Source of the DNA: Acidobacteriota bacterium | GTDB lineage: Bacteria > Acidobacteriota > Terriglobia > Bryobacterales > UBA6623 | Length of the DNA stretch: 64,000 nucleotides | Direction: 5' to 3' | Assembly: GCA_016125275.1 (NCBI GenBank) | Contig: WGMB01000003.1 | Span: 62,001-126,000, forward strand | In this document: positions 25,304-34,464 of the stretch, in pieces | Position numbering within the stretch: the first letter of the stretch is position 1 | How the letters are laid out: each line of letters starts with the position of its first letter | The notes under the pieces: model-generated | What the model was told of the DNA's origin: nothing | Seen by the model: only the letters and a program-made list of their open reading frames with translations | Databases searched by the model: none | Made by a program: the position numbers and the translations under genes

Positions 25304-26755
25304 CTAGCGGCGCAGCCACCAAGTGCGCACGCCGGCGATCACGATGACCAGCGGCAGGCCGAGCACCAAGCCCAGAAACATCCAACGCATCTGGGACTCG
25401 GTCATCTCCATCGGCGTGGAGGCCGGGTCCTTGGGGCGGATCGAGATCAAGTCTTCGTCCGAGGCCAGCCAGTTGACCATGTTCATGAACAGGTCGCGGT
25501 TGCCGACGCTGCCGATGGCGGAGTTGCGGGCGAAGCGCGAGGTGCCGGTCACGACCACGCGGGCCTCCAGGTCCTTCGCTTTCTGCTCGGAGTCGGCGGG
25601 TTTGGCGTCGTCGCCTTCGGCCGGGGGCTCGGCCGGGGCCGGGGCCGCGACTTCATGCACGGCGGCGACGGCCAGGTTGATCGGGCCTTCGGTGTCCTTG
25701 GCCGGGTCCGGAACGATCTCTTCGCGGTCGTAGTCCTTCGTGGCCAGGCTGTTGGGGCTGGTCTTGAGCAGCTCCTGCACATCCCAGCCGGCGGGCGCGG
25801 GCTCGGCGGCGTTGACCGAGCGCGTCAGCGGAAACAGCGTGGGCGTGGGCCGCCCGCCGCTGATGAACGGTTGCGTGATCGGGTGGGACTCGTAGTCCAT
25901 GGCCAAGGGCACGACCGGCCCGCCGCCGAACAAACGACCGATGCCGGTGGTGTCGAGCACCAGGTCGTCATTCACCTGAGCGCCCCATTCGGCGGCCAAC
26001 GTGGCGAGCTCGGGGCTCTTGGCGTGATCGATCATCAACAGCAGCCGACCGCCGCCGTTGACGTAGTCGCGCACGATGCCGATCTCCGGCTCCAAAAGGG
26101 GCGTACTCGGCCCGGCGATGATCACCAGGCTGCAAGCCGGTGGGATCTGCGGATTTTCAAGCAGGGAGACGTCCTGCACCTTGTAGTTCGCCTCTTGGAT
26201 GGCTTCGCGCGCGACCGAGAAGCCCAGCGCCTCGGTGTCCGACGGAGCCGCTTCGCCATGCCCGTTCAGAATGCAGGCTGTCTTCTCTTCGCCCTTGAGC
26301 AGCTTGATGAGGGCGTTGGTCACGTCCTCCTCGTTGGGCGACTTCGCTTCCTCCCGGCGGCCGGCGACCTCCACCAGGACGGTGCCGTAGGTGCGCACGT
26401 TCATCAGTTCGGCGCGCTCCGGGTTGGCGTCCGGGTCGACGTAGTCCACCTCGACCTTCGAGGAGGCGTTGTCGTACCGCGTGAGGCTGGCCTTCGGCGA
26501 GACGCCGTTCATGTCCGGCCGCTCGAAATCCATGCGCCGGTTGAAGTAGTAGATCGTGGCGTCGCTGGGGAGATCGTTCAAGATCTTCAGGGTCTGGTCC
26601 GAGAGGCTGTAGAGCTTGGCTTCGGTCGCGTCGTAGGTCTTGTTGTACTGGTTGGCCAGCCAGTTGACGGCCACCAGGATCGCCAACACCACCACGATGT
26701 ACGCGCCCGAGTAACTCCCCTCGCGAACCTGGCGAGATTGCATCCAATTGCTCAT
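25304..26755 (-). CDS. GldG-like ABC transporter auxiliary protein
   Basis: 483 residues with an N-terminal helix (GAYIVVVLAILVAVNWLAN), a large periplasmic domain starting YDATEAKLYSLSDQTLKIL (typical GldG start), and a C-terminal helix (MFLGLVLGLPLVIVIAGV). LLLMIDHAKSPE and LVIIAGPSTPLLEPE belong to the thioredoxin/ThuA-like core of the family. An acidic Ala/Pro-rich insert (PAEPPAEGDDAKP) lies around residue 375. GldG partners with GldA/GldF; outside gliding bacteria the substrate is unknown. 19 bp downstream of the permease. Confidence 0.87.
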   Translation of the reverse strand: MSNWMQSRQVREGSYSGAYIVVVLAILVAVNWLANQYNKTYDATEAKLYSLSDQTLKILNDLPSDATIYYFNRRMDFERPDMNGVSPKASLTRYDNASSKVEVDYVDPDANPERAELMNVRTYGTVLVEVAGRREEAKSPNEEDVTNALIKLLKGEEKTACILNGHGEAAPSDTEALGFSVAREAIQEANYKVQDVSLLENPQIPPACSLVIIAGPSTPLLEPEIGIVRDYVNGGGRLLLMIDHAKSPELATLAAEWGAQVNDDLVLDTTGIGRLFGGGPVVPLAMDYESHPITQPFISGGRPTPTLFPLTRSVNAAEPAPAGWDVQELLKTSPNSLATKDYDREEIVPDPAKDTEGPINLAVAAVHEVAAPAPAEPPAEGDDAKPADSEQKAKDLEARVVVTGTSRFARNSAIGSVGNRDLFMNMVNWLASDEDLISIRPKDPASTPMEMTESQMRWMFLGLVLGLPLVIVIAGVRTWWLRR

Positions 26756-26774
26756 GGTTCCCTTCGTCCTCGCC

Positions 26775-27545
26775 TTATGCCTTCCAGCGCATCGATTCGA
26801 TCGAGCGCTTGCTCAAGAACAGCCCGAGAAAGATGGCCGACAGGTAGTAGACGACATCCTTGAGCTCGATCACGCCCTTCGTGAACTGCTCGAAGTGAGG
26901 CGGCATCGCCAGATACGAGCAAACTTTGCCGACCATCGAGGTCGAGTACTGGCTCACCCAGTCCAACACCCACAGCAGCAGGAACAAGCCGAACGTCAGC
27001 GCCCCGGCTACGATCTGGTTCTTGGTAAGCGTGGAGAGAAAGGCCCCGATCGCCAGCAGCGACGAGCCGATCAGCAACATTCCCAAGTACCCGGCCAGCA
27101 AAGCCTTCCAGTCCGGGCGGGTGTAGAGGAACAGCACGGCCATCGAGATCAGCGACAGCCCCAACATGCAACCGTAGAGAAGGACGGCGCCGAGCCACTT
27201 GCCCAGGATGATCTCGTAGTCGGTGACCGGAGAGGTCAGCAGCAGCTCGATCGTGCCCTGGCGCTGCTCCTCGGCGAACAGGCGCATCGTCACCATCGGC
27301 ATCAGGAACAGCAGGATGATCGTGAAGTTGCCCAGCGTGGGCTGAATCACGAACTGGTTCACATTCATCGGCGGCGCCATGCCCGGGTTCATCGCCGCCT
27401 GCGCGCTGATGGACTGAAAGAAGGCCACGCCGCTGGCAAAGAAGTAGCCGAAGATCAGCGAAAACATCGCCAAGACGATGTAGGCGATGGGAGAGCTGAA
27501 GTAGACGTTGAGCTCGCGGCGAGCGATCGTCCAAACGTTGCTCAT
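26775..27545 (-). CDS. ABC-2 type permease (GldF-like)
   Basis: 256 residues, six transmembrane helices, opening with VWTIARRELNVYFSSPIAYIV, the standard ABC-2/GldF N-terminus, and containing FAEEQRQGTIELLLTSPVTD, the conserved cytoplasmic coupling loop of GldF/NosY-type permeases. It starts 2 bp after the ATPase stop. It should form the membrane channel of the ABC exporter with the ATPase at 27548-28537. Confidence 0.9.
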   Translation of the reverse strand: MSNVWTIARRELNVYFSSPIAYIVLAMFSLIFGYFFASGVAFFQSISAQAAMNPGMAPPMNVNQFVIQPTLGNFTIILLFLMPMVTMRLFAEEQRQGTIELLLTSPVTDYEIILGKWLGAVLLYGCMLGLSLISMAVLFLYTRPDWKALLAGYLGMLLIGSSLLAIGAFLSTLTKNQIVAGALTFGLFLLLWVLDWVSQYSTSMVGKVCSYLAMPPHFEQFTKGVIELKDVVYYLSAIFLGLFLSKRSIESMRWKA

Positions 27546-27547
27546 GA

Positions 27548-28537
27548 CTAGTTCTCCTCCGCGGCGACGGCCGCTTCCGCCTCGCCTTCCGAGCCTTCCG
27601 CCACCGGATCGGTCGTGGTGAGCTTGAGGAAGACGTCTTCGAGGGACATGCCGGTCGCCTTCACGCCGTACAGGCCCCAGCCGGACTCGACGACGGCCCG
27701 GGCGAGCTCCGCCCGAATGTCGGCCGTGCGCTGGGAATCGACCGTAAAGGTCGGGCGACCGGCGACATCGGAGCCGCGCGTCACACGATCGACGCCGGCC
27801 ACGCTCTGGAGCTTGGCGGCCACCTCGGCGGCGGGCCCGTCGACCTCGAGCTGCACGGACTCGCCGCCCTGCAAGCGGGCGATCAAGTTGGCCGGCGTAT
27901 CGCTGGCCTCGATCTGACCCTGGTTGAGGATGATGATGCGGTGGCAGGTCGAGGCGACTTCGCTGAGGATGTGCGTGGAGAGCATGATCGTGTGCTCGCC
28001 CGACAGTGAGCGGATCAACTCCCGGATCTCGATGATCTGCTTGGGGTCCAGACCGACCGTCGGCTCATCGAGGATGAGCACGTCGGGGGAATGGATCAGC
28101 GCCTGGGCCAGACCCACGCGTTGACGATAGCCCTTGGAGAGCTTGGCGATCACCTTGGAGCGGACGTGGCCGATCGAGGTCCGCTCGAGAGCCGCGTCCA
28201 CGCGCTGGGCGACCTCCGGCCCCCGGATGCCCTTGATTCTTGCAACGAAATCGAGATATTCGTCGACGACCATCTCGGGATAGACCGGCGGGTTCTCCGG
28301 CAGGTAGCCGGTCCGCTTCTTCACCTCGATGGGCTGCTCCATCACGTCGAACCCGGCGACGACGGCGCGCCCTTCCGTGGGCGGCAGAAAGCCCGTCAAA
28401 ATTCGCATGGTCGTCGTCTTCCCGGCTCCGTTAGGCCCAAGAAAACCAACGATTTCGCCGCGTTCGACCTCAAAACTGATATTGCGGACGGCCTGGTGCG
28501 GGCCGTACCTCTTAGAGACGCCTTCGACTTGGATCAT
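27548..28537 (-). CDS. ABC transporter ATP-binding protein (GldA-like)
   Basis: 329 residues. Walker A FLGPNGAGKTTTMRIL, Q-loop region YLPENPPVYPEM, ABC signature LSKGYRQRVGLAQAL, Walker B VLILDEPTVGLDP and H-loop STHILSE are all intact. The C-terminal ~100 residues form the extra domain found in ABC-2 exporters of the GldA/CcmA type, ending in an acidic Ala/Glu tail. First gene of the four-gene operon running to 23848. Confidence 0.93.
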   Translation of the reverse strand: MIQVEGVSKRYGPHQAVRNISFEVERGEIVGFLGPNGAGKTTTMRILTGFLPPTEGRAVVAGFDVMEQPIEVKKRTGYLPENPPVYPEMVVDEYLDFVARIKGIRGPEVAQRVDAALERTSIGHVRSKVIAKLSKGYRQRVGLAQALIHSPDVLILDEPTVGLDPKQIIEIRELIRSLSGEHTIMLSTHILSEVASTCHRIIILNQGQIEASDTPANLIARLQGGESVQLEVDGPAAEVAAKLQSVAGVDRVTRGSDVAGRPTFTVDSQRTADIRAELARAVVESGWGLYGVKATGMSLEDVFLKLTTTDPVAEGSEGEAEAAVAAEEN

Positions 28538-28696
28538 GGCTGCTCACGGTTTCGTGCGAACGGCAGAGCGCCGCTCAAAACCTTAGTGTGTCCAAGGCAT
28601 ATTATTTGACGTTATGCCCCCGGCCCGTCAACTCCCGACTGTCTGGCTTCCACCATGGTTGTGCGACCATCGGTGCTTCGGACGCAGGAAGACGGA

Positions 28697-29887
28697 ATGC
28701 GGGTTGCGATCAACGGGGCCGGCATCGCCGGGCCCAGCCTGGCTTATTGGCTCCAGCGCTTCGGGCACGAACCGGTTCTGATCGAGAAGGCGGTTCGGCC
28801 GCGGGAAGGCGGCTATGTCATCGATTTCTGGGGCGCCGGCTACGAAGTCGCCGAACGGATGGGCCTGATTCCGGAGCTTCGGCGCAAGGGCTACGATTTC
28901 GCCGAGGTGCGCTGGGTGGACCCGGAAGGCCGCACCAGCGGCAGCCTCTGCCTGGACGTGTTCCGGCGGCTCAACCAGGGGCGGTTCATCAGCCTGGAGC
29001 GCTCCGAGGTCGCCTCGTCGCTGCACCGCAGTCTGGACGGCAAGGTCGAAACCCTGTTCGGCGATTCGATCCGCGGCATCGAGGATCGCGGCGACCGGGT
29101 GCAGGTGGAGTTCGAAAAGGCCCCGCCGAGAGACTTCGATTTGGTGGTCGGGGCTGACGGGCTGCACTCGCGGGTTCGCGAAATGGCCTTCGGGCCGATG
29201 GATCGTTTCGAGAAGGATCTGGGCTTCTGCGTGGCGGCGTTTGAGGTAGCAGGCTATGAGCGACGCGACGAGTTGGTGTTCATCAGCCACTCGAAGCCGG
29301 GCCGCCAGGTCTCGCGGCTGTCCAAACGTGACGACAAGACGGTCTTTCTGTTCGTCTACCGCGACAAGACGCCCCGGGCCCGGCTGCCGCAGACCGACGA
29401 CGAGCGCAAGGCCGCGATCGAGCGAGCCTACGTCGATGTGGGTTGGGAGTGCCCTCGGATTCTGGAGGCCTTGCGCGGCGCCGAGGACATCTACTTCGAC
29501 CGGGTGAGCCAGATCGTAATGCCCCAGTGGACGAAGGGGCGGACAGCGCTGGTGGGCGACGCCGCCGCGGCCGTTTCCCTGCTCGCAGGCGAAGGCGCTG
29601 GATTGGCGATGGTCGAGTCCTACGTGCTGGCCGGCGAGCTCTCGCAGTGCGAAGGCGACATCGCGCCGGCCCTGCGCCGGTACGAGCAGCAGTTGATGCC
29701 GTTCCTGCGCGGCAAGCAGAAATCCGCGCTCAAGATCGCCTGGACCTACGCGCCGGAGACGACGGTGGGCATCAAGATCCGGGACCTGGGGACGCGCTTG
29801 TTCAATCTTCCGTTCGTCGCCAAGCTGGGCATCAACCAGTCCGAAGGCGGCTTTCGACCGCCGGTGTACGAGGGTTGGAGCGCCTGA
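28697..29887 (+). CDS. FAD-dependent monooxygenase
   Basis: 396 residues. Dinucleotide-binding GAGIAGPSLAYWLQRFGHEP at the N-terminus, DLVVGADGLHSRVRE (DG motif) in the middle and TALVGDAAAAVSLLAGEGAGLAM (GD motif) near residue 285. This triad defines group A flavoprotein hydroxylases (PHBH/tetracycline monooxygenase-like), which hydroxylate aromatic or polycyclic compounds with NAD(P)H and O2. ATG 28697 was chosen because AGGA lies ~9 nt upstream and the fold begins at its residue 2; the frame is open to an ATG at 28655. Substrate unknown. Confidence 0.88.
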   Translation: MRVAINGAGIAGPSLAYWLQRFGHEPVLIEKAVRPREGGYVIDFWGAGYEVAERMGLIPELRRKGYDFAEVRWVDPEGRTSGSLCLDVFRRLNQGRFISLERSEVASSLHRSLDGKVETLFGDSIRGIEDRGDRVQVEFEKAPPRDFDLVVGADGLHSRVREMAFGPMDRFEKDLGFCVAAFEVAGYERRDELVFISHSKPGRQVSRLSKRDDKTVFLFVYRDKTPRARLPQTDDERKAAIERAYVDVGWECPRILEALRGAEDIYFDRVSQIVMPQWTKGRTALVGDAAAAVSLLAGEGAGLAMVESYVLAGELSQCEGDIAPALRRYEQQLMPFLRGKQKSALKIAWTYAPETTVGIKIRDLGTRLFNLPFVAKLGINQSEGGFRPPVYEGWSA

Positions 29888-29903
29888 CGGCGCCGGCGCG
29901 GGA

Positions 29904-29909
29904 TACACT
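29904..29909 (+). promoter_or_regulatory. Predicted -10 box, leaderless
   Basis: TACACT ends 6 nt before the ATG at 29916, without a Shine-Dalgarno. Confidence 0.45.
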
Positions 29910-29915
29910 GTCGGC

Positions 29916-30797
29916 ATGCGACTGTCGACCTTCGCGCTGCTGGCGTTCCTGCTCGGCTGCGGCGGCTCCGCGCCGGAATCGTCTCAGGCCCCGCAGGAGG
30001 CCGACGAGCTCTCAGTCTTTCGTTCGGCATTGACGTTCCACGCCTCGTTCGACGACGGCTTCGACGCCGCCTATGCCCGCGGAGATCGTCGCGTCTACTC
30101 GGCGCCGTCTTACCAGGAGCTGGCGCAGCGCAGTCCCGGCTACTGGGGCGAAGACATTGAGATCGCCTACGACCAGGGCAAGGTCGGCAACGCCTTGAAG
30201 TTCAACGTCAAGAACACCAAAGCGCTGTTCTACTCCGGCGACCAGAACGCTGCCTTCTCGCCGGAGAGCTGGAGCGGCACAACGTCGTTCTGGCTGAGCC
30301 TGGACCCGGCCGTCGACCTCGAGCCCGGCTACTGCGACCCGCTGCAACTCACCGATTCCGCCTACAACGACGGCGCCATCTGGGTGGACTTCACCAAGGA
30401 CAACCCGCGGAGCTTCCGGCTGGGAGTTTTCGGCGAGAAGGATTCCTGGGACCCCGGCGGCGCGGGCAACGGCGACAGCCCCAAGTTTCTGAGCCGGCTG
30501 GTGGTCGTCGACCAGCCGCCGTTCGCCGCCGGCAAGTGGACCCACGTAGCTATCGCCTACGACGGACTAGGGACGCCGGGTGGCAAGGCGACGCTCTATC
30601 TCGACGGCCAAGCCCAGGGAACGGCCGAGGGAATCTCGGATTCGTTCGTGTGGGACATGACGCAAGCGACCATCCGCCTGGGCATCAACTACGTGGGGCT
30701 GTTCGATGAGCTGGCCGTCTTCGACCGTGCGCTGACTGCGGAGGAGATCCGGAAGCTGGCTGCGCTCGAGAAGGGCGTGGCGGAGATCCATCCGTAG
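29916..30797 (+). CDS. LamG/concanavalin-like lipoprotein
   Basis: 293 residues. Lipoprotein signal with lipobox LLGC (LLAFLLGCGGSAPESS). From residue ~40 a LamG-type jelly roll: ALTFHASFDDGFDA, GTTSFWLSLDP, GKWTHVAIAYDG, ATLYLDGQAQG, and the closing NYVGLFDELAVFDRALTAEEI. LamG-like folds bind carbohydrates or are simple structural modules of surface lipoproteins. A paralogue without a signal peptide is at 43683-44471 and shares the closing motif almost residue for residue. No catalytic domain is attached. Confidence 0.83.
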   Translation: MRLSTFALLAFLLGCGGSAPESSQAPQEADELSVFRSALTFHASFDDGFDAAYARGDRRVYSAPSYQELAQRSPGYWGEDIEIAYDQGKVGNALKFNVKNTKALFYSGDQNAAFSPESWSGTTSFWLSLDPAVDLEPGYCDPLQLTDSAYNDGAIWVDFTKDNPRSFRLGVFGEKDSWDPGGAGNGDSPKFLSRLVVVDQPPFAAGKWTHVAIAYDGLGTPGGKATLYLDGQAQGTAEGISDSFVWDMTQATIRLGINYVGLFDELAVFDRALTAEEIRKLAALEKGVAEIHP

Positions 30798-30828
30798 CGC
30801 CGACGGCGAGGGTATCATGGCGGAGCCA

Positions 30829-31314
30829 ATGGGAGCGATCGAGCGGATCTTTCTGAGGCCTTCGGCGCGGACGCCGGTTCGCGAGGTGCGGAACACAACG
30901 GCAGTTGCCGGCGCGGGGTTGACGGGAGACCACGCCGGCGGCGGTAACCGGCAGGTGACGCTGCTGGACGCGACGGCCTGGGAGGCGGCTTGTGCGGAGT
31001 TGGGACGTGAGCTCAGCCCGGGAGCGCGCCGTGCCAATCTGGTGACCAGCGGAGTCGACTTGGCGGTTGCAATCGGCCGAGGCCTGCGGATCGGCGGCTG
31101 CCTGATCCGCGTGGTGGCCGAGACGCGTCCCTGTCGATTGATGGACGACGCCGCGCAAGGATTGCAGCGGGCGCTCGACCCGGACTGCCGGGGAGGCGTC
31201 TACGGGAGGGTTCTCGAAGGCGGTGAGATCGCCGTCGGCGCGGTGGTCGAGGTCGTCGATCTCGTATCGGAGCCTGTCCAAGAGTCTTTGCCCCTGGCAG
31301 GAGTCGCCTCATGA
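30829..31314 (+). CDS. MOSC domain protein
   Basis: About 161 residues from ATG 30829 (165 from ATG 30817). MOSC features: GDHAGGGNRQVTLLD at the start, RRANLVTSGVDLA, and the conserved Cys in ETRPCRLMDDA, which in YiiM/YuaD-type proteins is the expected sulfur or molybdenum-cofactor contact. ATG 30829 is preferred because TATCAT (30813-30818) overlaps the upstream ATG and would fit a promoter 10 nt before the second. Its TGA overlaps the ATG of the next gene by 4 bp (ATGA), implying translational coupling. Substrate unknown. Confidence 0.82.
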   Translation: MGAIERIFLRPSARTPVREVRNTTAVAGAGLTGDHAGGGNRQVTLLDATAWEAACAELGRELSPGARRANLVTSGVDLAVAIGRGLRIGGCLIRVVAETRPCRLMDDAAQGLQRALDPDCRGGVYGRVLEGGEIAVGAVVEVVDLVSEPVQESLPLAGVAS

Positions 31315-31781
31315 AGAAAGTCTTGATCGTTCTCGCCTTGGCCGCTCTAGGCTGCGGAAGCGCCCCGGAAAGCCCCGCCCCGGCCGCCAAGACCGCGGAG
31401 GCCCCGAAACCCAAGCCGCCGGACGAGAGCCGCCGATTCCCCAAGGAGGGTCGGACGTCCATGGAACTGGTTGAAGACCACGCTCTGGGCAAGGATTACC
31501 TGCCGGGCGGCAACGTGGCGACCTACGAGAAGGACGGCAAGAGCTACCGACTGATCCTGCTGGTGGTGAAGGACCCGGACACGGCCGCCTTGCTGAGCTT
31601 CGAGGCCAAGTCCCATCTGGAGGGGGCCAAGCTGGTTCCTTCGTTCGGCGGATACTTCGGCATGGACGGTGAGACGCCCTGGTTCCTGTTTCCGAAGACG
31701 AATCACCTGCTGGGTGTGGTGGGCCTGCCGCAGGACGAAGCCGACGCCGTAGCCCGCGAGTTTGCCGCGCGGGTGCAGTGA
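31311..31781 (+). CDS. Small lipoprotein of unknown function
   Basis: 156 residues. Lipobox LALAALGCGS, then a Pro/Ala/Lys-rich linker (SPAPAAKTAEAPKPKPPDE) to about residue 40, then a compact globular part (YEKDGKSYRLILLVVKDPDTAALLSF in outline) with no family I recognise. Translationally coupled to the MOSC gene by ATGA overlap, with GGCAGGAG upstream. Probably anchored to a membrane. Confidence 0.75.
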   Translation: MKKVLIVLALAALGCGSAPESPAPAAKTAEAPKPKPPDESRRFPKEGRTSMELVEDHALGKDYLPGGNVATYEKDGKSYRLILLVVKDPDTAALLSFEAKSHLEGAKLVPSFGGYFGMDGETPWFLFPKTNHLLGVVGLPQDEADAVAREFAARVQ

Positions 31782-31813
31782 GCGGCTCGATCGGGCGGCC
31801 GGCAGCGTAGTGC

Positions 31814-31819
31814 TACCCT
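31814..31819 (+). promoter_or_regulatory. Predicted -10 box, leaderless
   Basis: TACCCT ends 9 nt before GTG 31829 and 18 nt before ATG 31838; the shorter distance favours the GTG start of the DUF3604 gene. Confidence 0.35.
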
Positions 31820-31828
31820 TTCGGTTTC

Positions 31829-33409
31829 GTGTCACCAATGACCCGCCGCGATCTGATGAAGGGGGCCGCCCTGAGCCCCGCCATGGCGAGCGCTCAGCCG
31901 CAGGCTCCCGAGCCTTCGACGTCCTACCAAAACTTCTTCGGCGACCTGCACAACCACAACGAGGTCGGTTATGCCCAGGGCACGCTGGAGAGGTCGTTCG
32001 AGGTAGCCCGCAACCACCTGGACTTCTACGCCTTCACGCCGCACTCCTACTGGCCTGACGTGGGCCGCTACGACGGCAAGATCGAGCACAAGTGGCTCAA
32101 CGGCTTCATCGTCGCCGAGGCGCGCTGGCCCGAAGTGGTGGAGCTAGCCCGCAAGTACGACGAGCCGGGAACGTTCGCGACGATCCTAGGCTACGAGCGC
32201 CACGGCGCCGCCGAAGGCGACTACCACATCCTGTTTCCGGACTTGGCCGGCGACTACGAGCTGATCGAAGACCTGGCCGAGCTCCAGGCCTTTGCCAAGA
32301 AGCGCGGCTGCCTGATGATTCCGCACCACCCGTCCAACCGGCTGGGGCACCGAGGCATCGCCGCCGCCTCGATCGATCCCGAAGTCTCGCCGGTGCTGGA
32401 AATCCACTCCGAATGGGGCTGCGCCGAGCACGACCGAGCGCCACACCCCTACAAGCGCCACACCGAGGGCGGCCGCTGGACACGGCACACCTGGCAGCGC
32501 TTTCTGGCCGAAGGCCACCGCCTCGGGGCGATCGCCTCCTCGGACGACCATCTGGGCTATCCCGGCGCCTACCGCGAAGGTCTGTGCGCTGTGAAGTGCA
32601 AAGAGCTGACGCGCGAGGCGATCTTCGACGCGCTTCGGAACCGCCGCTGCTACGCGGTTACCGGAGACCGGATCGCCCTGGACTTCAGCCTCAACGGCCG
32701 GATCATGGGTTCCGGGCTGCCCTACGTCCGCGAGCGTAGCCTGCGCATCGGCGTGGTCGGGTGGGATCAGGTGGACCGCATCGAGCTTCTCGAGAACAAT
32801 CGCGTGATCCACCGCGAGTTCCCCATGGACCGCGACCCAGGCGACGCGCGCTGGAGCAAGCCCTGCACGCTCCGCTTTGAATATGGCTGGGGACCATGGC
32901 CGGCGCTGGGTTGGGGCGGCACGGCGGACTGGGATTTTACGGTGGAGGTGGAACGCGGGCGGATCGTGGATGCCATGCCCTGCTTCACCTCGGGACCGCT
33001 GGACGAGTTCCGCCGCGACCGGATCGTCTCGCGCGAGGAGAGCCGCGTCCGCGTGCGGTCCTACACGGCGCTGAAGCAGCAGATCGACGACTATTCACAA
33101 AAAGCCCTCGTGCTGCGCATCGAAGGCGACGGCTCCACACGCGTCACCGTCACATGCGACAAGCCGGCCAAGTGCGCCCTCACACAGACCCTGGCCGAGC
33201 TCGACGACTCCAACGAGATGCTCTTCACGCGACCCTTCCCGTGGGAGTCGGCCATGCTGCACCGGCCGGTTTTCCAAGACAACTACGCCGCCGACTTCAC
33301 GGTTCCGCTCGAGCGAGACGGCGCGGTCGCCAACTGGTACTACGTGCGGGTCGTACAGGCCAACGGCGAGATGGCTTGGTCGAGCCCCATCTGGGTCGAG
33401 GCGCGATGA
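31829..33409 (+). CDS. Tat-exported DUF3604 (PHP-like) protein
   Basis: 526 residues from GTG 31829 (ATG 31838 is the alternative). Tat signal TRRDLMKGAALSPAMASAQ. The PHP/DUF3604 metal motifs are visible: FFGDLHNHNEVGYAQGT (HxH), DFYAFTPHSY, GYERHGAAEGDYH, PHHPSNRLGHRG, LEIHSEWG and IASSDDHLGYPG. The set of His/Asp ligands suggests a metal-dependent phosphoesterase-like fold; activity for DUF3604 proteins is unestablished as far as I know. The stop overlaps the start of the NodB-like gene (ATGA), so the two are translationally coupled. Confidence 0.85.
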   Translation: MSPMTRRDLMKGAALSPAMASAQPQAPEPSTSYQNFFGDLHNHNEVGYAQGTLERSFEVARNHLDFYAFTPHSYWPDVGRYDGKIEHKWLNGFIVAEARWPEVVELARKYDEPGTFATILGYERHGAAEGDYHILFPDLAGDYELIEDLAELQAFAKKRGCLMIPHHPSNRLGHRGIAAASIDPEVSPVLEIHSEWGCAEHDRAPHPYKRHTEGGRWTRHTWQRFLAEGHRLGAIASSDDHLGYPGAYREGLCAVKCKELTREAIFDALRNRRCYAVTGDRIALDFSLNGRIMGSGLPYVRERSLRIGVVGWDQVDRIELLENNRVIHREFPMDRDPGDARWSKPCTLRFEYGWGPWPALGWGGTADWDFTVEVERGRIVDAMPCFTSGPLDEFRRDRIVSREESRVRVRSYTALKQQIDDYSQKALVLRIEGDGSTRVTVTCDKPAKCALTQTLAELDDSNEMLFTRPFPWESAMLHRPVFQDNYAADFTVPLERDGAVANWYYVRVVQANGEMAWSSPIWVEAR

Positions 33410-34344
33410 GTTTCGCTCCGCTGCGGGTGGAGTGGCCCGAGGGCAAGACCTTCGCCTTCAGCGTGTTCGACGATCCCGACGCCGAAACCTTGGCCGACAG
33501 CGAAGCCATCTACGGCTTTCTCGGCGACTTGGGCTTCCGCACCACCAAGGCCGTCTGGATGGTCGGCCCCATTCGCGAGGAGAATTCCCCGGGTGAAACC
33601 TGCGCTAACCCGAAGTTTCGGCGGCATTGTTTGGACCTGCAGAGCGCGGGCTTCGAGATCGGCTGGCACCACGCTGCCCCGCACTCGTCGTTTCGGCAGG
33701 AAACCATCGCCGCGCTCGACGCTTTTCGGGACTGTTTTGGCGCGGACCCCTCGTCGATGGCCAATCACTACAACGACGAGGCGATCTACTGGACGGCCGA
33801 TCGGCTGACCGGCTGGCGTCGGGCCGCTTATCGGCTGCTGAGCCGGGGCCGTGACCGCCGCTACTTCGGCGCCGATCCCGAAAGCCCCTACTTCTGGGGA
33901 GACATCTGCCGCGAGCGCATCCGCTATTGCCGCAACTTCGTCTTCCGCGGACCGAACAATCTGCGCGAATGCCCCTGGGCGCCCTACCACGATGCCTCGA
34001 AGCCCTACGTGCAGGCCTGGTTCTCGAGCACGGAAGGCGCCAACTGCGCCTCCTATTTGCAGGGGATCGACGAGGCCGCCCAAGACCGTTTGGAGGCCGA
34101 AGGAGGGCTCTGCGTCATGTACACCCACTTCGGCCACCACTTTCGCCCCGGCGGAGAGTTGCATCCGCGTTTCCGGGAGCTGATGCGGCGGCTGAGCGGC
34201 AAGAACGGCTGGTTCGCCCCGGCGTCGACGATCCTCGACTATCTGCGCGAACAACGAGGAGGGCTCCACGAGCTCTCGACGGCGGAACGCGCGACGCTCG
34301 AGCGCAGGTGGTTGAAAGAGAAGCTCTTCCACGGCACCTCCTGA
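33406..34344 (+). CDS. Polysaccharide deacetylase-like (NodB-fold) protein
   Basis: 312 residues. The start FAFSVFDDPDAETLADSE carries the NodB-type catalytic/metal Asp pair (FSxxDDxD), followed by GFEIGWHHAAPHSSF, which could supply metal His residues, and later YTHFGHHFRPGG. The overall length and order fit carbohydrate esterase 4-like folds, but the HxxxH motif is atypical, so the activity may not be N-deacetylation. No signal peptide: cytoplasmic. ATGA overlap with the exported DUF3604 gene. The frame is open far upstream but that part is out of frame with the neighbour. Confidence 0.7.
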   Translation: MSFAPLRVEWPEGKTFAFSVFDDPDAETLADSEAIYGFLGDLGFRTTKAVWMVGPIREENSPGETCANPKFRRHCLDLQSAGFEIGWHHAAPHSSFRQETIAALDAFRDCFGADPSSMANHYNDEAIYWTADRLTGWRRAAYRLLSRGRDRRYFGADPESPYFWGDICRERIRYCRNFVFRGPNNLRECPWAPYHDASKPYVQAWFSSTEGANCASYLQGIDEAAQDRLEAEGGLCVMYTHFGHHFRPGGELHPRFRELMRRLSGKNGWFAPASTILDYLREQRGGLHELSTAERATLERRWLKEKLFHGTS

Positions 34345-34388
34345 GTCGACAAGCGCGCCCGGAGGGGGTCGGTTCGGCGGAAACGTTG

Positions 34389-34397
34389 TGTTATCTT
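34389..34397 (+). promoter_or_regulatory. Possible extended -10 promoter of the lux-like operon
   Basis: TGT-TATCTT is an extended -10 match ~68 nt before the acyl carrier protein start, in the 120-bp gap after the NodB-like gene. No clear -35. Tentative. Confidence 0.3.
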
Positions 34398-34464
34398 GGG
34401 GTTTGGCCGCGTCCCTCGGCGGTTTCTTGTCCTTTCCGCGTCTTCCGGCCGATCTCTACTTCCT

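Noticed and set aside
26775-28537. Gliding motility locus
   Set aside because: GldA/F/G-like genes with DUF4340 occur widely in non-gliding bacteria, and no other gld genes are in the window.
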